Shown here piece after piece: positions 12,170-23,212 of a stretch of 64,000 nt of DNA (its first letter is position 1; each line of letters starts with the position of its first letter). The notes below the pieces were generated by a model, which did no database searches, was not told the DNA's origin, and worked only from the letters and a program-made list of their open reading frames with translations. This stretch comes from Paracyclopina nana (Eukaryota; Arthropoda; Copepoda; Cyclopoida; Cyclopettidae), in contig JAGUCH010000004.1 in NCBI GenBank assembly GCA_019096065.1, positions 3,596,001 to 3,660,000 on the forward strand, in the 5' to 3' direction. A program made the position numbers and the translations under genes.

Positions 12170-12274
12170 TTGGCGCTGATAGAGGACTCAAATCATACAT
12201 TAGCGCATCCCTTGGCCATTGAGGTCGGCCTCAAGTTCGAATTTCCCGCCTCTTTTTCGTATTTCCTTGACAGA

Positions 12275-14638
12275 ATGAGCGGTGACATGAGCGGAGATCC
12301 AGAGATGCCCGCTGCAAGTCCAGAAATGGAGGCATGTGAAAAGTGCGACTTTCAAGCTGAAAAAGGAAGTGAGAACAAGTTGGATGTGCACATGGTGAAA
12401 AGTCACTTCTTCTGCAAATTCTGCTTAGATTGCAAGCCGGATTTCGTTAGTATACTGCGGCACCTTGAGGTCACGCATAAACAACTAGTGCAATGTGACA
12501 ACTGCGATTTCCGAACCTATCCCAAAGTTGACGTCCAGATTCATTCCCTCAGGGAGCATTTCGACTGTCACCTGTGTGAGGATGGAGGAGAGACGAAGGA
12601 GGAAGTTTTGGCTCATTACAAGGAGGCTCATCCGGAGAGCGATTTCGCTGAAAAAGTGCTGAGTCAAATGCAGTGCGACTGTTGCGACTTCATCGCTACA
12701 TCATCTGAGGAGCTCCGAATTCACTTTGAAAACTCTCATGCTGTGAGGTTTGCCTGCGAGTATTGCGACTTTCGCACTAGCTCGCATGCCAACTTGCGCG
12801 TTCATCTCTTGAGGCGAGAGCGCAACTCTTTCAACCTATTTACGTGCGACTCGTGTGACTTTCGCTCGTGCACCAATACGGGATTGTCGCTTCACAAAGC
12901 CAAGGCCCATGATTTCTCCAACGAGCCGAAAGTGTACCCGTGTGACTTTTGTCCCAACAAGTATGGAAAACGAGCTCTGCTCAATGATCATGTCAGGTCG
13001 AAGCATTTGAAGGACCAGATTTTTGCCTGCTCAGAGTGCTCATTTACGTCGTATGTTAGAAGCACTTTCAATGCTCATCGGCGGTCAAAACATGGCGCGA
13101 GTAAAGGAGAGAAGAGGATGCCGATGACTAAACCGATACGGGCAACCAGTGACGAAGTAATGCATTTGGTCGAGCTGCCCAATCCGAGGGATTTCTTGCA
13201 AGTTGAGCATACGGAAGGGTCGGTAACGACGACAATTGTACATGAGGAGAAGAAGAAGAAGAGCGTTGCCCCAGCGGCAATAGTTGTAAAATCTGCGGAC
13301 TCACCACCTCCTGCCAAAGTGCAGTTGTTTCAATGCTTTAAATGTGCATTTACTTCCACCACAAAAGATGGCCTACGAAAGCATGTGACAACCGTACATT
13401 ACTACGGCCCAACCACGAGGCATTCTGGAATGGTTCAGAAAGGGCCGAAAATAGTGTGTGAGAACTGCGACTTCTTCACGGTGTCTCCAACGATCATGAA
13501 GAACCACAACAAAATCAGGTTGATGAATAAAAACCTGACGGTCAAGTGCGACTGGTGCACCTTCAAGTCTTGCACCAACGATGCTCTGGCATGTCATAAA
13601 TCAAGGGTGCACGGACTGAGCTTTCCAAATCGTACTTTCAAGTGCGACATTTGCGGTGACCGATTCGGAAAAAAGGAAGATTTGAAAAGCCACGTTCCGC
13701 AGGCCCACGCGAATATTAAGTACAGCTTTGAAAAGTGCAGCCATTGCGACTTCAGAACTGACAAGCCAAACGCTTTAAGGGCGCACAAGCACAGCAATCA
13801 TAAGGAAAAAATCATCAACCTTCCCGAGTCTATTTCCGTGGTCAATCGTGAAGAAAGTCCAGCTAAGAAGCTCAAATTAGATGTTCTGCCTCAGGAAACA
13901 TTAGAGTCGGCCAATAGCTCTTTTGATGATGAATCCTCCGGTATGGCGATGTCTTCCTCTGAAGTATCATTTAATGATGGAAACGAGGATGATGTTGAAG
14001 TTGACGTGGAAGAAATCACCATGGATGTTGAGCCCGACTTGATTCTGGATCCTCGCCACAGATTCTCCTGCAACAGGTGTGACTTCAGGTCGACTGAGCT
14101 GAACAACCTTAGGGTGCACATGGAGGCTGGTGCAAAAGCTGGCGGAGAGCCAGAGGCATGTGACTTGTGTGGTTTTAGATCATGCACGGCTGCTGGATTG
14201 TCCTTGCACAGATCACGGGTGCATAATGTTAGCAGCTTGAAGAAACCATTCAAATGTGATTCTTGCAACACTTTTTTTGCTCGCAAGGCTCTGTTGAGGG
14301 ACCACGTGACTTCTATTCACCTGAAAAGTCCAGCTTTTCAGTGCGACAATTGTGACTTTAAGACTCACAGCAGGAGCACGTTCAATACCCACAAGCGAGT
14401 AAAGCATGGGAAAAGGCAAGTCGGTCATGATCCAGCAGATGACATAATTGACTTTATCATTCCTGAAGTCGAAATCAAAGATGGCCCTGACCATTTACCA
14501 AACAGCGTAGAATTGATGAACAACAGGTCGCCTCATAAACGACTGAAACAAGGGAGAAAGTCTGCTGTTAATCATTCTGAAGACATCATTGACTTTATTA
14601 TACCAGAAGTTGAAATCAAGGAGGAAATGGTTGAGTGA
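12275..14638 (+). CDS. Poly-C2H2 zinc-finger protein, single coding exon
   Basis: The frame is open from 12170. I choose the ATG at 12275 (about 787 residues) because a splice-acceptor-like TTTCCTTGACAG lies directly before it. About 18 C2H2 or C2H2-like fingers are arranged in recurring modules: a CDFRT-type finger, then a C-x2-CxF-RSCTN-LSLH finger, then a CDxC-x-RALLxDH finger, then a CxxCxFxSxSTFNxH finger. Modules start near 12760, 13450 and 14060, separated by acidic or Pro/Ser-rich linkers. Some fingers lack the second His. The C-terminus carries two copies of DIIDFIIPEVEIK followed by acidic residues, a possible SUMO-type or interaction motif. It is probably a nuclear DNA-binding protein. 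I cannot name an orthologue. Confidence 0.88.
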   Translation: MSGDMSGDPEMPAASPEMEACEKCDFQAEKGSENKLDVHMVKSHFFCKFCLDCKPDFVSILRHLEVTHKQLVQCDNCDFRTYPKVDVQIHSLREHFDCHLCEDGGETKEEVLAHYKEAHPESDFAEKVLSQMQCDCCDFIATSSEELRIHFENSHAVRFACEYCDFRTSSHANLRVHLLRRERNSFNLFTCDSCDFRSCTNTGLSLHKAKAHDFSNEPKVYPCDFCPNKYGKRALLNDHVRSKHLKDQIFACSECSFTSYVRSTFNAHRRSKHGASKGEKRMPMTKPIRATSDEVMHLVELPNPRDFLQVEHTEGSVTTTIVHEEKKKKSVAPAAIVVKSADSPPPAKVQLFQCFKCAFTSTTKDGLRKHVTTVHYYGPTTRHSGMVQKGPKIVCENCDFFTVSPTIMKNHNKIRLMNKNLTVKCDWCTFKSCTNDALACHKSRVHGLSFPNRTFKCDICGDRFGKKEDLKSHVPQAHANIKYSFEKCSHCDFRTDKPNALRAHKHSNHKEKIINLPESISVVNREESPAKKLKLDVLPQETLESANSSFDDESSGMAMSSSEVSFNDGNEDDVEVDVEEITMDVEPDLILDPRHRFSCNRCDFRSTELNNLRVHMEAGAKAGGEPEACDLCGFRSCTAAGLSLHRSRVHNVSSLKKPFKCDSCNTFFARKALLRDHVTSIHLKSPAFQCDNCDFKTHSRSTFNTHKRVKHGKRQVGHDPADDIIDFIIPEVEIKDGPDHLPNSVELMNNRSPHKRLKQGRKSAVNHSEDIIDFIIPEVEIKEEMVE

Positions 14639-14798
14639 ATTATGCAAAATCCTGCTTTCGAAAAATATACAACTTGTTTGAAGGTTGCGCGTCTCGTTAT
14701 TATTTATTGTTGCGAGATTCTGTCAAATCGTGCATGGTGATTGTAAACAAAGCTTTTTTTCATATTTCATTCCGCTAACCTTGGAGTAGCTCATCAGG

Positions 14799-15287
14799 AT
14801 GGCAACGAATGGGTCAAATAAGGTGGAACGAGAGAAGCTTGAGCCGACTGGAGCCAGTGGGCCAAGTTCAGTGCTCAACATTTGTGGCCCTCCTTCGAAA
14901 AGCGAAAAAGTCCAGGCCAAACCGAATTTTGGAAATTTCCCCAAATCCAGTGTACTGTCCAGTGTCAAAGACTTTTTGCCTCAAATGAAGAAAGCCGAGG
15001 AAGCATTGAAGACTGATCTTGCGAGCGGAAAGGATGTCAACATTGAGAACCTCAACAGTGAAAAATATGTAGAAATGAATGTTGGGCTTTTTGAGGCCAA
15101 CTCTGATAATTGGTCCGTAGATTCTGACCCAGACTCTCCGCCAAGTCCTGCTGAGAGGGACAATGCATTTACAAGCGACAGCGAATCTTCATCATCCAGC
15201 TCAATGTCGTCATCAACTTCTTCTTCGCCAGAACCTCCGACGGCTAGGTCGGCTAAGAAAAAGCCAATTATTGAGGAAATGGAATGA
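14799..15287 (+). CDS. NOPCHAP1: NOPCHAP1-like (C12orf45 family) snoRNP assembly chaperone
   Basis: A 162-residue single-exon frame. The centre, VLSSVKDFLPQMKKAEEAL followed by NIENLN and VEMNVGLFE, matches my memory of the conserved core of NOPCHAP1 (C12orf45). That protein links NOP58 to the R2TP complex during box C/D snoRNP assembly in the nucleus. The tail is acidic and Ser-rich (SSSSSSMSSSTSSS), ending in a basic patch KKKPIIEEME. The start ATG is preceded by a CTAAC branch-like site and CATCAG, and the gene begins only 160 bases after the zinc-finger stop. AATAAA occurs at about 15423. The family call rests on motif recognition, not a search. Confidence 0.65.
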   Translation: MATNGSNKVEREKLEPTGASGPSSVLNICGPPSKSEKVQAKPNFGNFPKSSVLSSVKDFLPQMKKAEEALKTDLASGKDVNIENLNSEKYVEMNVGLFEANSDNWSVDSDPDSPPSPAERDNAFTSDSESSSSSSMSSSTSSSPEPPTARSAKKKPIIEEME

Positions 15288-15539
15288 GAATCAATGTAAA
15301 TTTGAATCATCTTCTCTGAATTCATCATGTTTCGAGTTTAACATAAATTCATGCATAAATCGATTTAATGGACTCGGTATTAGTTGTTCTTTCAGTTTGG
15401 CGCTTTCGTGGTCTAAATTGGGAATAAATACTTGCGACATCGAGCAACTCGTAAATTACAGAAATTCGTCAACATTCTCATTTTGATATCGTAGCATATC
15501 GAATAATTATCGTTTTAGACTTTTATACGGGAAATAGAA

Positions 15540-18500
15540 ATGCCAAAGAAGAAAAAGTCCGCTAGTAAAGGTGACAAGGAAAAGCCGCTTCTAACCGTCC
15601 AAGGTGTATTGAGGCTGGAAAAGTGCTTTGTGTCGGCTCAGCATGACGATGCTGAAGTCATCACTGTCAAACCCACTGATTCTGAAACGCCTAAAGAAAT
15701 CAAGCTGGTTCCCGGCAGCTCTGAGCATGACTTGGTCAAGTACAAACTGGGATACGACATCGGGCCAAGTAATCCTTTCCCCACTAATGAGCCGGAAAAG
15801 GAGATCTTTGAGGCTCAAAGAAAGCTCGAAGAAAAGCAGGAAGCTTTTGAGGAGCTCAAGCAAAAGAGCGAGGCTGAAAAAAAGGAACGAGAGGCGAAAT
15901 TCCGCAAGGAGAATTTGATACCTGAACATGAACTGAAACCTCCTGGGGACGAGGACGAGAGCGAAAAGCAACCCTTGGCCAAAGTTGATCCCAAAGAGCT
16001 CGACCCAGACAATCCTGAAAACTACCATTTACCCCCTGAGGTTGAAAATGAGGATTGTCCAGTCAGAGAGCCAATAGAGACTCCTGAAGCTGTCATTTTC
16101 GAGCCTAACGATGACAGTCAAGAGCGCTTTGAGTTAGATCCAGAGCAAGCTTCCCTTGTTCCTTCTGAAATGAAACCTCTACCAGACGAGCAGAACTTTG
16201 GCAAAGAAATGGCCCTGTCAGTTGCCCTGCAAATGGAGGAAGGTAGACGAAAACAGCCAAAGAAAACAGTCGAGAAAAGCGCGGATGAAGACAATGATGA
16301 GGATGAAATGATTTTCAGCCTGGACGAACTAATGAGAATAAAAGCGCGAGAGGAAGAGGAATCCAGGATGCAGCAGAGGCCACAACCTGATCGTGAGGAG
16401 CTAATCAAAGCCAAAGCTAACGAAGATGCAAAAGCTCTGTTAGATGCCTATTGGCAGTTTGTCAAAGAAAATCCTCAAGACTTCACTGGATGGACCTATT
16501 TGCTACAGCACGTCGAGAACATTGATGTCCTGGATGAAATTCGGACCGCTTATAATGCATTTCTTCCCTTGTACCCTTACTGCTTTGCCTATTGGATCAG
16601 ATACAGTGACTTGGAACTGAAGCATCAAAATAGTCAACGATCTTTGGCAATCATGCACCGTGGTCTAGAAGCCATCCCAATGTCAGTTGACTTGTGGATC
16701 GCCTACTTAGAGTTGTACCACAAAATCTACAAAAATGATGCAGAATTTGACCATCATTTTCGAGAACAATGCGAACGTGCAGTTCTCACAGTGGGCCTAG
16801 ATTTCAAATCAGATCCTTTGTGGGAGAGGTGAGTTAGGTATAATAAATTTGGATATATGATACCAACATATCTTGCCTTTCAGGTACATCGAATGGGAGC
16901 ATGAAAGGAAGAATATCAAGTACATAACAGAAATCTTCAGTCGCTTGATCACCATTCCAACGAAACTGTACAACAAGCATTGGGACAATTTTATTGCTCA
17001 TGTGCGAGATCACCATCCACGCGACATCTTAGATTATGAGTCGTATGATGAGCTGCGCAAAGTGACATGCCAAGAATTGGGCTTGACTTATAGACCAGAT
17101 CCCATCATGGAACCCCACTCGGTTCGTGAGGTGTTTCTGCCGGAGGACAAGTTGAAGGCAGGCATGAAGGAGCGCATTGTAGCGACTCTTGTCTTGGAAC
17201 ACGAGGAGTGTGAGGAGCAAGTCAACAAACGGCTCAAATTTGAGGAAAAAATCAAGAGACCGTACTTTCATGTCAGGCCTCTCGACCTGAAGCAACTCAA
17301 GAATTGGGATGCATACCTAGATTTTGAGACCAAAGAAGGCACCCATGAGAGGGTCGTAGTTTTGTATGAACGTTGCCTCATTCCGTGTGCCAAATATGAG
17401 CAGTTTTGGATCAAGTACGCGCAGTATCTGGAGAACCATCAGAAAAACGGAGGCCAAACTATGCAATCATCAAGTACTAGTTCAAATGATGTAAGTCCTG
17501 CGACTTAATAATTTTACTACTTGATTTAATCCAACTTCCTGCAGGCATCGAGACTTTTGCGAAAAGCCAAGTGGAGCTTCAAAACAGGCCTGACAAACGT
17601 TGATGACATTCGAGAGCGAAGGTGCATGTGGACTCTGCGAGGTTGGAAAGAAACCGACAAAGACGGCAATGAAGTCATGGTAGCTGAAGAGATCCCTCAA
17701 GAAAAGCCAAGAGCGGCTCCTGTTCAGGAAAAGGCTGCAGGTGAAGCGAAAAACGATGACAGAGACGACATAGCTAACGAAATGAGCTCTGTGTGCAAGA
17801 CATCTTGGAGCAACCTGGAAGGCCAAGAGTCAGTGAGAAATGTGTATAGAAGAGGCTGCTACATTCATTGTCCTCAGAAAGCTCTTGTCTACATGAGGTT
17901 CGCTGCCTTCGAGGAATCCTGTGGAAACTTCAAAGAGGCCAAAGACATTTTGATGGCATTGCTGGCAAGATATCCACTACTTATCGAGGCCTCCATGCAG
18001 TTGATTGACCTTGAGAGGAGGTCCGGCAATTTGGCTGCCGTCACCGACTTGTACAAAAAACTGATGAAAAAGGTCCCACAAAATCGGAAATCTCTGAAAA
18101 CTTGGCTGTCCCTCAAGCTGTCACGGTTCCAGTTCAAAGTCACAAATGAGCCTGAAAAAGCACTTGCTACCTTACGGCTTGCCATGAAAAAGGACAAAAC
18201 TGATCCCAAGCTCTACAGCCAAATCATCGACATTTGCTACCAAAGAACTCCAGCAGACATCACTGGCGTATCTGCAGCCATCGAGTTGGCCTTGAAGGCT
18301 TCAGAGCTGAACAACATGCAAAAGTTCACATTTGTCAAGAGGAAAGTAGAAATGATGCAGGAATTCGGTGATATTTTCAAGTACAGAGAGGCCATTGATC
18401 AGCTAAAATCTTATAAGGCAATTTGTGCTCAAGAACTGAAGGCAGAGGCTAAAAAACGCAAGGAATTGGAGCGAGAGGAGCTCCGTTTGAAAGAGCTGGA

Positions 18501-19992
18501 AGAGCTTCGCGCTCAAACTCGAGCCCAGGCAAACTTGAAGGCCAAAATGGCCGAATCAGAAGGCCGTCTCCTTTGCACACAATGTCAGGCATCCATGTTC
18601 CCGAACGCTGAAGGCTTCTACGAATTCGAGGGCTTTGATCCGTCCAGAATTTCGGCTGCTGGCCAAAATAGTGTCAAGCAGTGCCAAGCACCGGCCACTG
18701 CAGCTCCTGATGATGACGGCATCATTGATCTTCTTGACATGGAAATCCCGGAGGAGCAAGAGGAGCTGATTAAGAAGACGCTTGAGGAGAAAACCAAGTA
18801 CAAAGAAGTGGCTCCTACTTGGGAGCTCAACATTGAGACCTATGGTTATGGAAAGCGTCGGAAGGTGTACGATCCGGACTACGAGCATGTGGAGTCCTCC
18901 AAGTTCAGAGAGTATGAGAGGCTCGAAGGCCAAGGCTACGACGAGTCTTTGAAGGATATTGATCGCGATAAGCCAAGGAACATTCGAGCTCCTGGACTTG
19001 GCCTCGATCCACGTGCTCCGAGGTCAATGAAGACCTATAGCGAACCTGAGTCAAACAAGTATACCACAAGTGACTATGTGATTCCACCCAAAGTACCTCA
19101 GTTGCAACTTGGTCCAGGAATTGGGCCAAAACGACCACGCCAAGCTAACGATGAAGAGGATCCTGAGGCGGCAGCCAATGAAGTCTTTGAGCTTCCTCCA
19201 GAGTTGGCCAATCCTCAAAAGGCTCCATGCGTCAATGTGCCGGAATGGTTCGTCAAAGAGGGAGGAGAATTGTGCTTGAGTGATACTACCAATGGCCTGA
19301 GCATTCTGAGGTATTGGCCAAAGTTTCTGTCAGAAAAGGGCAATGCTCTCATGTTCAAGAGGCTGCGAAAATATTGCAAATGGCACCAAAAGCAGGTAAA
19401 ATATGAAATGCTTATAATAATCAGAAAAAATCTTTTTAGCATGTTTTTATAGCACGCTGTGTGCTCCGTTTGAGTTACAACTTTGCAAAGCTGTCAAATT
19501 TTTATGCTGATCCATTTATAGGTGAAAATTGGAGGGGAATGGAAATATGAGACCCGGCTAGTTGCCTGGTATGGTCCTTGTGACTACGTCAATTCCGGAC
19601 TGGAGCTAAAGAAGAACTTGAACTGGGCGCCAGAGCTGCTTGATCTTCTCCACAGACTGATTGGCATGACTCGCCATGAATACAACTCCTGTTTCTGCAA
19701 CCTTTACAGACATGGCCACGACATGTGCGGCTGGCATTCCGACACTCATCCACAGCTCGGTCGAAATCCGGCCGTGGCTTCAGTCTCGTTGGGTGCAGTG
19801 AGAGTCTTTGAATTCCGAAAGAAAAATGGACCTCCGAATTTCATTCGATTCCCCCTCTTTCCTGGCTCGTTGCTCTTAATGGAGGGAGCCACTCAAGAAG
19901 ACTGGCTGCATTGCTTACCCAGAGATGTGAATTGCAAAGAAGAGCGTATCAATCTGACTTTCAGAGTCATGTACGCCATCAACAAGCGCTAG
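15540..19992 (+). CDS. PRPF39: PRPF39 splicing factor fused to an AlkB-type dioxygenase
   Basis: Four exons (15540-16828, 16884-17490, 17545-19395, 19522-19992) join in frame to about 1405 residues. Residues 300 to about 930 carry HAT repeats closely resembling PRPF39, a U1 snRNP-associated factor of 5' splice-site recognition (for example QDFTGWTYLLQHVE, SVDLWIAYLELY). A charged linker with a Cys-Cys pair and coiled coil follows. From about 1217 a 2-oxoglutarate/Fe(II) AlkB domain starts: SILRYWPKF, LVAWYGPCDY, the HxD iron ligands in GWHSDTH (about 1321/1323), the distal His in WLHCLPRD (about 1379) and the 2OG-binding R-x5-R in RINLTFR (about 1391/1397). It is most like ALKBH2/3. Exon 3 encodes the end of the PRPF39 part and the start of AlkB without a break, so the fusion is in the genome rather than created by my splicing. 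The catalytic residues look intact. Confidence 0.9.
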
Positions 19993-20183
19993 TGTTTCGT
20001 CACCATATCATCATACAGCAGGACCCAAGCACAAATATCATCTGAGCAGCCCTGATTTTGCTCAAGAGCCAGAGCAATTTTCAGCAGCCCTCGGATCTGA
20101 ATGCGACTCAAGGAGAAATGTGGTCAAGAATGACCGGATTCTTGACCTCATTTCTCATTGCACTGAATTTTCAGCATGAGCCC

Positions 20184-21310
20184 ATGATGAGGATAGTGAA
20201 TAGCAGACTCTTTGTGAGGGCAACACTCCAATGCTTCTTGGGCTTCATCTTCTTCTGGCTGGGCATGATGTATGATAAGCACCACAAGTGCTCATCTCCA
20301 TTGTCAATGATGTCACCTGAACACGCAGCTCAGTACCCCGAGCTTGCCCAAGCTTGGGATAAAGGCCTCAAGCATAAGAAGACATTTCTGGCTGTAATTG
20401 TGCTGACAGCACCCAAAAATCAAGAGAGGAGAAATGTGATACGACAAACCTGGGCCAACACGCAGAGGCAAATAAGGGAGCATTTTCTGCTCTACTTTAT
20501 CGTTGGAAGTTCCGAGTTGAGCGAGGATGTTGCCAGCGTCATCAGCAGTGAAAATGCTGAGCACAAAGACATCCTTGCTTTGCCAATGTTCGACTCATAT
20601 CAAGACCTCACCGCTAAGTTACTTACTGCTTTCGTACAAATTAACCGTAACGTTGATTTTAAGTACTTGCTCAAGGTGAGGGAAGGCTTCACTTTGTCAC
20701 CTGGAAGCTAAAAATACCCCACTTTTTCAGGTCGATGATGATTCGTATGTTCAGTTGCCATTGCTTATTGAAGAGCTTAAAAATTCCAACTTTGAAGAGA
20801 AGCTTTACTGGGGCTTTTTTGATGGACGCGCGCCCGTTCAATCAAAGGGGAAATGGAGTGAAAAAAGCTACCACATATGCGACCGATACGTGCCATATGC
20901 CCTTGGTGGTGGATATGTACTATCTAAGGTTCGAATTCGTTTTAAAAGAAAGCTAGGAAAATAATTCCAATTTTCTTCGACAGGATTTGGTCCAGTACAT
21001 ATCAGACAACGCCCATGTTCTTCAAAAATTCCGCAATGAAGACATTTCAGTAGGCACGTGGCTTGGCCCCTTGAAAATTCATCGTGTCCACGATGTGCGT
21101 TTTGACACGGAGTTCAAGTCAAGAGGATGCAATAACAAGTACCTAGTCTCCCACAAACAGTCTATTGAGGATTTCAAGTCCAAGCACTACAGCTTGCAAG
21201 CCAAAGGTCAATTATGCGAGAGTGAGTTTCAGTCTAGGATTTCGTATCAGTACAATTGGAATGAGTTGCCTTCAAAGTGTTGCCATCGTAATGACACCAC
21301 CCTTCCTTAG
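20184..21310 (+). CDS. B3GALT6: Beta-1,3-galactosyltransferase 6 (glycosaminoglycan linker enzyme)
   Basis: Exons 20184-20675, 20731-20928 and 20984-21310 join in frame to about 338 residues through two 55-base GT-AG introns. It is a type II Golgi protein with a short N-terminus, a membrane anchor at about 8-28, and a GT31 catalytic domain. The domain shows RRNVIRQTWANT, the DxD metal site as VDDDSYVQ (about 165-168), LYWGFFDGRAPV, YVPYALGGGYVLS, EDISVGTWL and RGCNNKYLVSHKQS; these are hallmarks of B3GALT6 rather than of other GT31 enzymes. It adds the second galactose of the GAG-protein linker tetrasaccharide. The frame is open further upstream, with an ATG at 20058, but an acceptor-like AATTTTCAG at 20174 and the anchor position favour 20184. 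AATAAA follows at about 21315. Confidence 0.92.
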
Positions 21311-22038
21311 TGATCAATAAAAATACCCAATTCATAGAGAACAATTCGTGATTACATATCCAATATAATTTTTAAACAATCTGAAGATAGCACTTGTTTC
21401 AAAGCTGACAAGTACAGGAACAGTTATATGATAGCTTTCCCTTTTGAAAAGCTTAGGCTTGTAGCTTTTCCAAAATTGCGCTGAACTTTTAACCACTTCA
21501 CTTGCAGAACTGCGGGCGGTTCTGGGGACTTTTTTTTGTTGTTACTGTTCGGTTTTTTGGCTATCGCCGATATGCATGAAAAATTGTTACATCGTTGGAT
21601 AGATTTTGATTAGGAGGCTTTCTGATATCATAGCTTGACATTTAAAAGAAATAAAAATTGTAAAAAGTTATCTGAGAAAGAGCGTTATTACCGCAGAAGT
21701 CCATTTTTAAAAGTCCAATTAAAAAATGTTTTTGGTTTTTTTTGAAAATCAAATAATTCTATCGAAAAGCCCTTAATTTTATACAAAATCACATATGGTT
21801 AAAGAAATTCATGTAGAGTGAGAAAAGCTTAGTAAAAGTTATATCATCTTATTACCAACATATTAGTAAATTATTAAAAGTTATTTTGAGTGGTTGTAAA
21901 TTGAAAAGTATTCATTCTTGTTCACAACCAAGAAAACAGCTTTTTATGCTGAGGGCAGAACCTCAATTTTCATTAGTGAAAAGTTGTTTTGAAAAAACCC
22001 TTTGTATTGCTTGGTACTCTTAATAGGCTCTTATTATA
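21311..22038. other. Spacer downstream of B3GALT6
   Basis: It holds the B3GALT6 poly(A) signal near 21315, then AT-rich sequence with homopolymer runs. No gene or repeat family is recognised. Confidence 0.4.
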
Positions 22039-22762
22039 CAGACTGTCCCGTAGATTTCTGCACACTTAGAAATCAAAAGTGTGTGTTACAATTCGAGAAA
22101 TATTAGACACAATGGATGTCATTGGAAAGCTTGAATCTTTGGCCATCTTTTTTTGCTTCAATGGACAAAAGCAATTAAAAGTAAAAAAAATGAGAAAACT
22201 TTATTTTCCTGAGGCAGCCTTAATTTTTTTTTCCCAAAAAAGCAAATTTGCCGAAACTGGCTTTTTTTGGACCAAATTTTCAGCTAAGCCAATCCCGGCC
22301 ATTTTTTGACATTTTTTCACGAAAAAAATCTTGCAGCACTGTGCTGGCTCATCAGAAAGCTGGACAATTGGAAAGGATATTTTTCATAATAAAGAAAAAA
22401 GACAAAAAGGCCCCTGCCTACTAAAAAAATTCAAAATTAGTGTTTTAAGCAACACATCCTTGGGATTTTTTGTTTATGAAGATCAAATGTTTAACCAATT
22501 TTAAGTGACATTGAATAAATATTTTTTTCGTGAAAGTGTTGTTTCATCAAATAAAATCAGGGAGAATGGGCGTGAATTTTGAGTAACTATCAATTTTGTG
22601 GTCTAAATCAAAATTTTAATAAATACTTTTTAAAAAACTCAAAACTAAAAAAGATGGCTTAAGTTTCAAGCTTTCCAACGGTATCCATTGTGTTTGGTAT
22701 TTCCAGCAGTTGTAACACAAACTTTTGATTTCAAAGTGTACAGAAATCTCCGGGACAGACTG
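22039..22762. mobile_element. Tc1/mariner-like non-autonomous element (MITE)
   Basis: Terminal inverted repeats start CAGACTGTCCCGTAGATTTC on the left and mirror it on the right with a few mismatches; similarity extends about 60 bases inward. The element is flanked by TA on both sides, the target of Tc1/mariner. The 720-base interior has no transposase. Divergence between the arms shows that it is not recent. Confidence 0.75.
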
Positions 22763-22894
22763 TATATTCAAGCCCTTGCTATCCATGGTTATAAAAGCCA
22801 AAATTCAGTTATGCGAGAGTGAGTACACCCTTTCATAAAAAATGTGATATATATTCAGCTAAATCACAGATCGTAATTTACATAGCATATCAAG

Positions 22895-23212
22895 TTAATA
22901 ATGTCTCTGGTATCGATTGGGTCTAGCCCTGCTGTTCAACCAGTATTGGTGATAGCTTACAATGAGTGTGAGGACATACAAGGCCACAGCCACTGCACAA
23001 TTAGTTGCCTGTTTGTCGTACGCCTCATCCATATTGTCAAAGTAGGCATTGGAGCCAATCGTATCAGTGTCATTGAAGGACACGTCTTCTATCAAGGCCA
23101 CGCTCCTCGAATAAAAGGCCAAAGCCATGAGTGACAGCTGCACAATACCCCAGATGGAGATGACCATGCCAAAGACAGACATTTTGGGTCCGCAGAATCG
23201 TAGGTCGAGCAT
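22895..23212 (-). CDS. RNASEK: Ribonuclease kappa
   Basis: 105 residues with two membrane helices. FCGPKMSVFGMVISIWG at the start, then ALIEDVSF and a second hydrophobic stretch near 70-95, match the ribonuclease kappa family, about 98 residues in vertebrates. This small membrane protein associates with the V-ATPase and is needed for endocytosis; the purified protein was first described as an endoribonuclease. I choose the ATG at 23212 by comparison with the family. The reading frame stays open upstream for some 60 codons (Ser/Glu- and Arg/Lys-rich) without another ATG, so an upstream exon adding an N-terminal extension is possible. It is transcribed towards B3GALT6. Confidence 0.87.
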   Translation of the reverse strand: MLDLRFCGPKMSVFGMVISIWGIVQLSLMALAFYSRSVALIEDVSFNDTDTIGSNAYFDNMDEAYDKQATNCAVAVALYVLTLIVSYHQYWLNSRARPNRYQRHY

